Of a DNA stretch of 64,000 nt, positions 54,201 through 61,369 are shown one piece after another; the stretch's first letter is position 1, and the number at the start of each line of letters is the position of its first letter. Made by a program: the position numbers and the translations under genes. The notes under the pieces are model-generated. The model was not told where the DNA came from, ran no database searches, and saw nothing but the letters and a program-made list of their open reading frames with translations. The DNA lies in the NCBI GenBank assembly GCA_020630715.1, contig JAHDIQ010000006.1, positions 168,041-232,040 on the forward strand, written 5' to 3'. This DNA is from Nonlabens sp. GTDB taxonomy: Bacteria > Bacteroidota > Bacteroidia > Flavobacteriales > Flavobacteriaceae.

Positions 54201-55991
54201 ATCAAAAGTCCAAAAGCCATCATTATCATTATCACATACTTCTATATTATCAGGCATAGTCGCGCCAGAACCTGATGCAACAATTACATCAAAGCTTACC
54301 ACATCATAACATGCTTCTGATGCTGTATTTGTAGTATTAGTAATACGTGCGTAAATTGTAGTTGTTCCTACGGGAAATGTGAAAGAATTTGTTATTGCAC
54401 CTAAGTTATTATCTGCATTGTTTTGTGTTAGAAAGTAGGTAACGGTAAAATTTGGATTCGTTTGGGCACCTAACACTTGAGGCGTTTCCACTGTAGATAA
54501 ATCTCTCACTTCATCACCGCTCATATCAGAATCACATATAAAAACGTCAACTACTGGATTTGCAATTGGTAAATCATAGATACTAATTACTTGCTCTGCG
54601 GTATTTGTGTAGAAACCACTCGTTACGGTTAGAACAACGTTGTAATCTCCAGATGTTGGGAATGTATGAATAGGGTCAAATAAAGTTGAGGTAGTACCGT
54701 CACCAAAATCCCAATTAACTGTCGCTGCTGCACATAATCCTGTAGCAGACGAATTGAATTGAATAGGCGTACCGTCACAAAAATCTGTTTGAGAATTAAC
54801 ATTACCACCACCAGAACCTTGGTTTGCATCAGATGCTAAAAACGAAGGTGTGAAAAATGATGTTATAAAAGGAGGAAGTCCTTCCCTTGACTCTGTAGGA
54901 GCGGTAAGAGCTACTGCATTATCTATATAAGTAGCTGCGTTACCAACAACGTTAGGAGATTCTATCATTCCTAGCCATGGCTGGCAAGTTCTTGCGTGAT
55001 AGATGCGTCCATCAATTCCTAGTTGCAAAGCAGATCTTCCTGAAGCAGCACCAGTGACACCAGTAAGGCTAACTGGGTTACTATTCCATCCTGCACCACC
55101 AGCTGGATTAAATTGTAATACTTCTCTAACATTTGATGTACCACAACCGTTACCAGTATTTTGAGTGTTTGCGTTTAAATAAACTAATTGAGAATCTGGT
55201 GAAAATTCAGCACCATAAAACCTATTTACGTTACTCGTACCATTTGAAAGTGCGGTCGGATTACTCACTGCACCAGTTGCTGTATCAAAATTACACAGCC
55301 ATGCGGTGCCTGCATTACCTACAGAACAATTTACAATTCTGGTACCATCAGGAGATAATCGTATATAACCTCTAGGAGTTGTAAGGCTTCCTGTTTGTGG
55401 AATGTTAGAATTAGTTACTGTAGCAGGATTTGTACTAATGAATCCACCACCAGCAAAGTAAGACGAGTATGTAGCATTATCAAAGGTTACGATCCAATAT
55501 CGATCACCGGCATCATTAAGTGTCGCTGTTACTTTTTCTTGCGTGCTCTGTTGAATAAGAATATCCCTACGATTAGGAACGACATCTCCTAATCCACCAG
55601 CAAGAGTCATATCAACAATGCTATAACGTAAACCTGCTCCCAAACTAATGGTTACCACAAAGTATACATTTGGCACCTGTAAATCAGGAATAATAATAGC
55701 AGATTGTGCACTACTTGAACTTCCTGACAACCCAGTACCGTTAGGCATAGGTTGATGGTTTGCATTCCATATGGTTGTACCATCTGAGTACATCAATAAA
55801 TTACCACAACTATCTGATATGGTTGAACAACCTTCAAAAGTATCTAAGGCTCCTACAGTAACACTTTGTGGATTACCTGAATTAAAATCTAAACCAGCGT
55901 TACCGCCAAAAAACCACCAAGATGCTTCACCTTGTGATGTCGCAATTAGCGGTAATATTAAGATTATTATGAGTAAAAACTTTTTCATCAA
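51237..55991 (-). CDS. Giant modular surface protein with nine repeats, T9SS type B
   Basis: A 1584-residue secreted protein. It has the same N-terminal propeller-like module as the proteins at 34916 and 48144 (WWFFGGNAGLDF, LMYSDGTTIWNANH), then a PKD domain (TVNWDFGDGT). Nine tandem modules of about 97 residues each follow, starting C-D-D-x-x-N-D-G and containing TYH-x3-ADAD and IYVRIE. An Ig-like segment (SYLWSTGE) precedes the type B sorting domain (FFTPNQDGFNDTW, IYIFDRFGKLLKQ). The acidic module starts could bind calcium. Modules 4-5 and 6-7 look like a duplicated pair. Type IX secretion and surface display are expected. Confidence 0.88.
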   Translation of the reverse strand: MMKKFLLIIILILPLIATSQGEASWWFFGGNAGLDFNSGNPQSVTVGALDTFEGCSTISDSCGNLLMYSDGTTIWNANHQPMPNGTGLSGSSSSAQSAIIIPDLQVPNVYFVVTISLGAGLRYSIVDMTLAGGLGDVVPNRRDILIQQSTQEKVTATLNDAGDRYWIVTFDNATYSSYFAGGGFISTNPATVTNSNIPQTGSLTTPRGYIRLSPDGTRIVNCSVGNAGTAWLCNFDTATGAVSNPTALSNGTSNVNRFYGAEFSPDSQLVYLNANTQNTGNGCGTSNVREVLQFNPAGGAGWNSNPVSLTGVTGAASGRSALQLGIDGRIYHARTCQPWLGMIESPNVVGNAATYIDNAVALTAPTESREGLPPFITSFFTPSFLASDANQGSGGGNVNSQTDFCDGTPIQFNSSATGLCAAATVNWDFGDGTTSTLFDPIHTFPTSGDYNVVLTVTSGFYTNTAEQVISIYDLPIANPVVDVFICDSDMSGDEVRDLSTVETPQVLGAQTNPNFTVTYFLTQNNADNNLGAITNSFTFPVGTTTIYARITNTTNTASEACYDVVSFDVIVASGSGATMPDNIEVCDNDNDGFWTFDLTSVEAQVLNGLPAAQFVITYHNTAADASSDANAITNPASYTNITAGTTETIHVRLEDQNPGGCTSTTSFDISVFDTPTANPVNDFRVCDTNNDNTEIIDLTQFDPQIIGAQTNVNYAITYFDNQTDADADANALTATTFDLNVANRTVFARIDNSLNEDCFDTVVINLFLDIQPVANPVATYRLCDDFSNNGSEVFDLATRNPELLDTQNAADFNIEYFTNQADADLGSAGGATPVINNYSSAGQTMYVRIESASNSNCFDTTTFDIIVDDIPVAATPTDFIVCDDATNDGTADVDLVTEFDAAVLNGQTQTTFVVTYHANQADADADANALTSPLSVNLGTTTIIARIDNSDNETCFSTAPINIILNEQAVANTVSEFRLCDDLLNDGFEDFDLSTKDPEVLDAQNPANFNIEYFTTQADADLGSAGGATPIASPFNSGDTTIYVRIETIANTNCFDTTTFDLFVDDLPIAGTPTDIVVCDDPSNDGVEDVDLSQFDVAILNGQTNPNFIVSYHASQADADADANALASPYSVSASTPNLFARIDNGDNNDCFTTSTFQFVIRSTPTANTVQDMITCDDPSNDGTEVFDLSMADAEVLGSQNAADFTITYHTSQADADGNFNPLPTNYASTTTTPETIYVRIENNANVQCADTTSFTITVSLQPTAGIAVDQRGCDDPSNDGIEQFDFTNVDTEILNGQSAGDYEVTYHTSLTDADNDANAISSPHTNVSSPQTIYARIENRLNSECYDVSFFDIEVFERPIIANQGPITICAGVDEVLDAGPGYTSYLWSTGETTQTITVNTGADYDVTVTNANGCDTTATIVVIESDVAVIQRIDIDQFNMTNNMLTAIVTGSGDYDYSLDNFIYQDSPRFDNLFPGFYTIYVRDKNGCGIVSQDAVIIGGPQFFTPNQDGFNDTWQVIAIETVPDADIYIFDRFGKLLKQINPTGPGWDGTYNGNPMPSSDYWYLVELSDGRSFRGHFALKR

Positions 55992-56150
55992 TGAGAATTT
56001 TGGTGGTTGAAAATAGTACTTTTTTAAGCATTCGATAATCGTAGTATTTTACAGATAAAACGCATTACTTTATTGCTTAACAATGGTTCTTACAATGATG
56101 ATGCAAAATCTTTAAAAAGGTTGCGTGAAGAGTGAAAATTTATTTTCAAC

Positions 56151-56864
56151 TTATGAACGTTGCAGTATAAATATTGCCGGTCGCTTATGAATATCAAGAG
56201 GTTGTTTTTTCCACTGATTAACGCTTAAGGTCTTGATATATTCATTAGGTAAAGTAATATCACAAGCAATAGTTAATTTAGTTTCTGGATGTAATTGTGA
56301 GACTAACTCTTCTATTAACTTATTATTGCGGTAGGGTGTTTCAATAAATATTTGTGCTTGATCTTCCTTAAAAGATCGCGTTTCTAAATCTTTAATCCTG
56401 GACCTACGTTCTTTATTATCAATAGGTAAATAACCATTGAATGCAAAATTCTGTCCATTCATACCACTAGCCATTATCGCCATAAGAATTGAACTAGGAC
56501 CTACTAATGGTTGCACACGTATGTTTTTTTCATGAGCTAATGCTACGATTTGTGCACCTGGATCTGCAACGCCAGGAACGCCAGCTTCACTCATTAGGCC
56601 TACATTCTTTCCCTCTAAACAAGCGTCTAGATAGGATGGAATGTCCATAGGATCTGTAAATTTATTTAATGGAAATAGTTGTAATGAGTCTTGTGATTTT
56701 GACGGCGCTAAGGCTTTGATATTTTTTCGTGCTGTTTTTTCATTTTCTACGATGTAATAATCTACCATTTCGATGACCTTTTTTATCGATATGGGTAATA
56801 CCTCTAACGGACTAATATCGCCTAAGGTCACTGGAATTAAAAACAGTCTGCCGTAATTATTCAT
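56151..56864 (-). CDS. RsmI-like SAM-dependent methyltransferase (tetrapyrrole methylase fold)
   Basis: A 237-residue methylase related to RsmI, which methylates the 2'-O of C1402 in 16S rRNA. It has LFLIPVTLGD (N-terminal strand), GLMSEAGVPGVADPGAQIVALAHE (about 88-111, the SAM-binding loop region) and VGPSSILMAIMASGMNGQNFAFNGYLP (about 120-146). It is shorter than standard RsmI (about 280) and lacks the usual GTLYVVATPIGNL start. It therefore probably belongs to the second Bacteroidetes paralogue group, with uncertain target. Confidence 0.82.
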   Translation of the reverse strand: MNNYGRLFLIPVTLGDISPLEVLPISIKKVIEMVDYYIVENEKTARKNIKALAPSKSQDSLQLFPLNKFTDPMDIPSYLDACLEGKNVGLMSEAGVPGVADPGAQIVALAHEKNIRVQPLVGPSSILMAIMASGMNGQNFAFNGYLPIDNKERRSRIKDLETRSFKEDQAQIFIETPYRNNKLIEELVSQLHPETKLTIACDITLPNEYIKTLSVNQWKKQPLDIHKRPAIFILQRS

Positions 56865-56912
56865 GTTTTTGGTTATTTTTAAGGATGAATTTAGAGAGTT
56901 AGGTGGTGAGAA

Positions 56913-56934
56913 TTACGCTTTCGCGAAAGCGTAA
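56913..56934. repeat. 22-bp perfect palindrome of the GCTTTCGCGAAAGC family, intergenic
   Basis: The same extended form (TTACGCTTTCG plus complement) as the copy at 6691. It lies between the nuclease gene end (56953) and the RsmI-like gene start. Confidence 0.93.
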
Positions 56935-56952
56935 ATAACACACACATTACTA

Positions 56953-58299
56953 TTAACTAGTCTCTACCTTATCGAGTTCTATAATTTTAATTACTTTTTT
57001 ATGTCTCAAGTAGTTCTGTACGATATGATTATGGTTACTAGATGTTTCTAAAGAAACTAAGATGGATTGAAGCATTTTAGCATTTTTAATTTGTATTTGT
57101 AAATCAATGTATGCATAACCTTTTACCGTACCATTTTCAATTAGGACCACACTATGTTCTGCAGCAGTGCGACCTTTATCCAGAACAATACAGTTTCTAT
57201 CATTGAAATTATATGGTTCAATAGCTTGAATTAGTTTATGGTTGTGGTCTACGACATCTATATCATCGCAACCTGATGAGTCCTCCACATTTTTTATTCC
57301 TACTAATTGAGAACATAAGTGATGCGTATTTGCTAATTTTTCTAAAAAACTATGTGCGGCAAGGTGTGAATTAAAAGTAGTGAGGTAATTTCCTTTGCTT
57401 CTTATGTTTTTAATACTGATGGTATGAAATCCATCCTTATTTGAGTATAGATAAATACCATGTGAGAATAGCGTCCTGCGTGGTCGTTTGTTATACTTAG
57501 GTTGGTGAGTTAGTAGGCTTTGGTGTTCTTTAAGAATGGCAATAAGTTCAGATCCTGTTTTTTCGTAACTTATAGATGTTACTAACTTTTGTAATTCTCT
57601 AGCTTTACGTGTATCTTTTAAAAAATGTTGTGTTGCAGCCTTTTTAATATTCTTGCTCTTGCCTACATAAACTAAATTTTGATCGTTATCATGTAAATAG
57701 TAAACACCTGTTGTGCTAGGAATCTCGTCAAGCAATCTTTTAAAATTAGGTGCTACTTTTTTAGGTTGATTAGTTTTAAGTAGTTGTTGTAAAATGTTTT
57801 TATCTAGATCCTTTTCTAGTAGCATTTTAAACAGTTTTACAGTTGCTAGTGCATCGCCACTTGCTCGATGTCTATTAGGGATAGCGATACCTAACGCTTT
57901 AGTGAGTTTTCCTAGACTATGACTAGGTTGATCTGGCATTAAGCGTTGTGCTAATTGAACCGTACATAAGGTTTGTTTCTCAAATTCATATCCTAATCTT
58001 TCAAATTCTACACGCAACATGCGGTAGTCAAAACTTGCATTATGTGCTACTAGAATCGTGTCGCTCGTGATTTCAATAATACGTTTTGCAACTTGATAAA
58101 ACTTAGGCGCTTTGATGAGCATCTTATTATTAATGCCTGTAAGTTTAACTACAAAAGGTTGTATTTCTTTCTCAGGATTTACAAGGCTAGAAAACTGATC
58201 TACAATTTCATGGCCGTCAAATTTATAGATGGCAATTTCTGTAATTCCTTCTTCGTTGAATTTTCCACCGGTGGTTTCTACGTCTACAATGGTGTACAA
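56953..58299 (-). CDS. DEDDh exonuclease fused to a GIY-YIG domain
   Basis: A 448-residue protein joining a DnaQ-like 3'-5' exonuclease (1-165: D6-x-E8 in IVDVETTGG, VAHNASFDYRML, HRASGDALATV) to a UvrC-type GIY-YIG endonuclease domain (about 190-270: TTGVYYLHDNDQNLVYVGKS). A C-terminal region without recognised motifs follows. Such fusions occur in Bacteroidetes and Actinobacteria and are thought to act in DNA repair, like UvrC or Cho. The start codon is TTG; no in-frame ATG lies upstream before the terminator. It follows the acyl-CoA ligase gene after a terminator. Confidence 0.88.
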   Translation of the reverse strand: MYTIVDVETTGGKFNEEGITEIAIYKFDGHEIVDQFSSLVNPEKEIQPFVVKLTGINNKMLIKAPKFYQVAKRIIEITSDTILVAHNASFDYRMLRVEFERLGYEFEKQTLCTVQLAQRLMPDQPSHSLGKLTKALGIAIPNRHRASGDALATVKLFKMLLEKDLDKNILQQLLKTNQPKKVAPNFKRLLDEIPSTTGVYYLHDNDQNLVYVGKSKNIKKAATQHFLKDTRKARELQKLVTSISYEKTGSELIAILKEHQSLLTHQPKYNKRPRRTLFSHGIYLYSNKDGFHTISIKNIRSKGNYLTTFNSHLAAHSFLEKLANTHHLCSQLVGIKNVEDSSGCDDIDVVDHNHKLIQAIEPYNFNDRNCIVLDKGRTAAEHSVVLIENGTVKGYAYIDLQIQIKNAKMLQSILVSLETSSNHNHIVQNYLRHKKVIKIIELDKVETS

Positions 58300-58315
58300 T
58301 AGGATCGTGTTAAAA

Positions 58316-58346
58316 AGTAAGGCGATACGGTTAGTATCGCCTTACT
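58316..58346 (-). terminator. Terminator after the acyl-CoA ligase gene
   Basis: Perfect 13-bp stem AGTAAGGCGATAC/GTATCGCCTTACT with a 5-base loop. On the minus strand it is followed by a T-run, as expected for the leftward ligase transcript. Confidence 0.94.
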
Positions 58347-58358
58347 ATAAATATAAAA

Positions 58359-60140
58359 TTAGATTTTTGAGTCGCCGTAAATATTATGGTATAAGTCCAT
58401 ATAACGTTCTTTAATATTGCGACGTTTTAGTTTCATAGTAGGAGTGAGGTGCTCATCTTCTATAGTCCATGCTTCTGGAGTTAGCTCAAACTTTTTAATG
58501 CGTTCCCATTTCCCAAAACTCTCATTATAAAAGTCTACTTCTTTTTGATAGCGATTAATGATGCGCTCCTGACTGCACAAGTCTTTCCAATCGTCATAAA
58601 CGATTTCTTTACGTAGAGCCCAATCTGCAAGAAATTCAAAATTAGGCTGTATAAATGCTGCTGGCATTTTCTCTCCATCACCTATGACCATGATTTGTTC
58701 AATGAAACGACTTTGCTTCATTGTGTTTTCTATCAATTGAGGTGCAATGTATTTACCACCAGAGGTTTTAAACATTTCTTTTTTACGATCTGTGATTCTT
58801 AAAAAGCCTTCATTGTCTATTTCTCCTATATCTCCTGTGTGGAAGTAACCATTTTCATCAATGGCTTCTTTAGTTTTTTCTGGATCTTTATAGTAACCTA
58901 GCATACGCTGTGGTCCATTGATGATGATTTCACCATCTGTATCAATTTTTACATCTGTGTCTGGCAACATTTTTCCTACGGTTCCTATTTTAAAACCATT
59001 ACTACGTAAATCGTTTACAGAAATTACGGGAGAAGTTTCTGTCAGTCCATAACCTTCCATTACAGGAATACCAGCGGCGTTAAACACACGCGCAAGCCTA
59101 GGTTGTAGTGCAGCGCTACCACTAGCTATAGCTTTTAAATTACCACCTAGGGCTTCTTGCCATTTAGAGAAGATTAACTTCTTAGCTAGTCCTAATTTTT
59201 TCTCGTACCACCATCCGTTTTTACCGTATGGTTCCCATTCTAGACCTAATTCTACTGCCCAGAAGAATAATTTTTTCTTGATTCCTGTTAGGTCAGTTCC
59301 TTTTGCGATGATCTTATCGTATACTTTCTCTAGTAATCTAGGTACTGCACTCATAACCTCTGGTTTCACCTCTTTAAGGTTATCAGAAATGGTTTCTATA
59401 GATTCTGCAAAGTAGATACTTGTTCCCGTATAACAGTACATATACTGTAACATGCGTTCATATATATGACAAACTGGTAAAAAGCTTAATGCTTTACTTT
59501 GACCGTTTACAATAGGCAGTCGGGTAGAAGAGTAGATCGCATTACTAGCGATATTTTGATGTGATAGCATCACACCTTTAGGTCTACCTGTAGTTCCAGA
59601 CGTGTAGATAATAGTTGCTAGATCATCTTCTTTAATACTATCTTTTATGGATTGTAAGGCCTCTTTTTTTTCAGATTGTTTACCTAGATTCAGAACCTCT
59701 TGCCAGCTTTTACAACCTTCAATATCGTCAAAACTATAAACCTCAATTAAAGAAGGAACTTGATCTTTAATAGAAAGTACTTTTTCTCTCACCTCACAGT
59801 CAGAAACAAAAACGTATTTAGATTCACTATGATTCAATACGTACTGATAATCTTCCTTAGAAATGGTAGGGTAGATCGGGACATCTTGCGCTCCACATTG
59901 CATGATCGCGATATCCATAATATTCCATTCTGTTCTATTATTAGAAGATATAAGTGCTACCTTATCATTAGGCTGTACACCTAATTCCATTAACCCTAAT
60001 GAGGCCTGAGTAGCAAGATCTACAAATTCTTGTGTACTGGTTTTCTCCCAAACTCCGTTTTTCTTTGTTACAAGAGCATCACTTTTAGGATATTTATCTA
60101 GCTGATATTGAGGAAAGTCAAATAATCTTTTTACTTCCAT
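58359..60140 (-). CDS. Long-chain fatty acid--CoA ligase (AMP-forming)
   Basis: A 593-residue adenylate-forming enzyme that activates fatty acids to acyl-CoA, resembling the FadD15/bubblegum type. The AMP/ATP motif IIYTSGTTGRPKGVMLSH lies at about 173-190. GYGLTETSPVISVN follows at about 365, then YFHTGDIGEIDNEGFLRITDRKKEMFKTSGGKYIAP (the YHTGD and DRKKE motifs, about 440-475). The near-C-terminal LTPTMKLKRR contains the catalytic Lys of the family. Cytosolic or peripheral at the membrane. Strong terminator at 58316. Confidence 0.94.
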   Translation of the reverse strand: MEVKRLFDFPQYQLDKYPKSDALVTKKNGVWEKTSTQEFVDLATQASLGLMELGVQPNDKVALISSNNRTEWNIMDIAIMQCGAQDVPIYPTISKEDYQYVLNHSESKYVFVSDCEVREKVLSIKDQVPSLIEVYSFDDIEGCKSWQEVLNLGKQSEKKEALQSIKDSIKEDDLATIIYTSGTTGRPKGVMLSHQNIASNAIYSSTRLPIVNGQSKALSFLPVCHIYERMLQYMYCYTGTSIYFAESIETISDNLKEVKPEVMSAVPRLLEKVYDKIIAKGTDLTGIKKKLFFWAVELGLEWEPYGKNGWWYEKKLGLAKKLIFSKWQEALGGNLKAIASGSAALQPRLARVFNAAGIPVMEGYGLTETSPVISVNDLRSNGFKIGTVGKMLPDTDVKIDTDGEIIINGPQRMLGYYKDPEKTKEAIDENGYFHTGDIGEIDNEGFLRITDRKKEMFKTSGGKYIAPQLIENTMKQSRFIEQIMVIGDGEKMPAAFIQPNFEFLADWALRKEIVYDDWKDLCSQERIINRYQKEVDFYNESFGKWERIKKFELTPEAWTIEDEHLTPTMKLKRRNIKERYMDLYHNIYGDSKI

Positions 60141-60214
60141 AGGTCTGTTGTATAATTAGAAAGCTAAATATAAGCTTTGAAATTATATTTTTACACCTAC
60201 GATAACGATTTCTA

Positions 60215-61366
60215 TTAACGATTTATGTAAAGGTATCCAGCAGTGCGTTCTCTATCTGGAACGGTAAGCACATAAAAATAGGTTCCTTCTGGCAAATCTT
60301 GATTTTTACGCACGGTTATTCTACCACTAGATACGCCATCAAAACTATTATCGTAATTATCTTTTTGAAACACTAAAACACCCCATCGATTAAAAATTTG
60401 AAGCTCAGTACCATCGATGTCTTCTATTCCTCGTATTACAAATGTGTCATTCCTTCCATCACCATCTGGTGTAATTCCATTGTAGACTACTAGATTACTG
60501 CCTACTTCTCTTACAGAGCTAATGGTGTAGATTTGATAATCTTCTGGATTAGGAATAGTAGAGGTGATACTACCTCTATCAAAATCTCCTGTTGTAGAAA
60601 GGTTTCCTAAATTGATCCATTGCTGTGAAACGCTATCCCATCCACAAATACGTAAATCATCTAGAAATTCTGCTAATAATTCTACCTCACTAGATGGCGT
60701 CCAGTTTAATGTAACGTCTACTGTAGAAGAACCACCATCAAAATACCAAAACTCAATATTTGAAACTACATCTAGACTAGCATCAAAGTTAGTTGTTGTA
60801 AATCCTTGGGTAAATGTACTAGGCACGTTAGGATCTTCCTTAAAAAACGCAGATGTATACTGCTGGTTTCTTGCATTATTACTTACACCTAATTGCTTCA
60901 TTTCAAAGGCATCTCCTATAGGGAATAGGAAGTCAAAATCACCATTAAATTCTGCATAACCATCGATATGTCTATCATCTGTATCACCAGTATAAAGATT
61001 ATCGTCTAAGTATTTAAACTTAACGGTATTATCTAGACGTGGTGTGATCACTCTACCATTTGTAAAGAACTGCTCACCTGTAATTCCTAGCGAAGTAAAG
61101 AGTAATAAATCATCGACAACATCGATTTCTAAATCTTCAAAATTCATTTGATTTGCACCACTAAAACTTAATGGAATATTATCATTATAAAATCCTGCAA
61201 ATCCTTCATTATCATCTGAAATACCATCGTTTATCACATCAATATGAAAACCGATTTCTCCGGAATTATGGACTTTTAAATTGCCGTAATTTGCTAGTGC
61301 TGGTTGCGCTTTCGCGAAAGCGGAAACCATCAAAACCGTTGCTATTAATAAACCTTTCATATTCAT
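60215..61366 (-). CDS. Secreted protein with T9SS type B sorting domain
   Basis: A 383-residue exported protein. The signal peptide MNMKGLLIATVLMVSAFAKA contains a palindrome-encoded AFAKA that ends in an A-K-A cleavage site before QPALANYG. The body is beta-rich with a Ser/Asp-rich pattern. The C-terminal 90 residues are a gliding-motility-associated type B sorting domain (NGITPDGDGRNDTFVI, LQIFNRWGVLVFQ, LPEGTYFYVL). Its start lies three bases after the stop of the repetitive protein gene, so the two form an operon, a pairing often seen in Flavobacteria. Confidence 0.86.
   Translation of the reverse strand: MNMKGLLIATVLMVSAFAKAQPALANYGNLKVHNSGEIGFHIDVINDGISDDNEGFAGFYNDNIPLSFSGANQMNFEDLEIDVVDDLLLFTSLGITGEQFFTNGRVITPRLDNTVKFKYLDDNLYTGDTDDRHIDGYAEFNGDFDFLFPIGDAFEMKQLGVSNNARNQQYTSAFFKEDPNVPSTFTQGFTTTNFDASLDVVSNIEFWYFDGGSSTVDVTLNWTPSSEVELLAEFLDDLRICGWDSVSQQWINLGNLSTTGDFDRGSITSTIPNPEDYQIYTISSVREVGSNLVVYNGITPDGDGRNDTFVIRGIEDIDGTELQIFNRWGVLVFQKDNYDNSFDGVSSGRITVRKNQDLPEGTYFYVLTVPDRERTAGYLYINR
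61307..61322. repeat. CGCTTTCGCGAAAGCG palindrome copy forming a signal-peptide end
   Basis: Perfect 16-bp copy at the 5' end of the type B protein gene. On the minus strand it is read as SAFAKAQ, with the cleavage expected after A-K-A. Confidence 0.92.
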
Positions 61367-61369
61367 CGA

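Noticed and set aside
52500..54600. Repeated TCAGCATCAGCATC-type stretches as a non-coding satellite
   Set aside because: They fall at the same position of each protein module (ADADANAL-type residues) and are explained by the modular gene at 51237.
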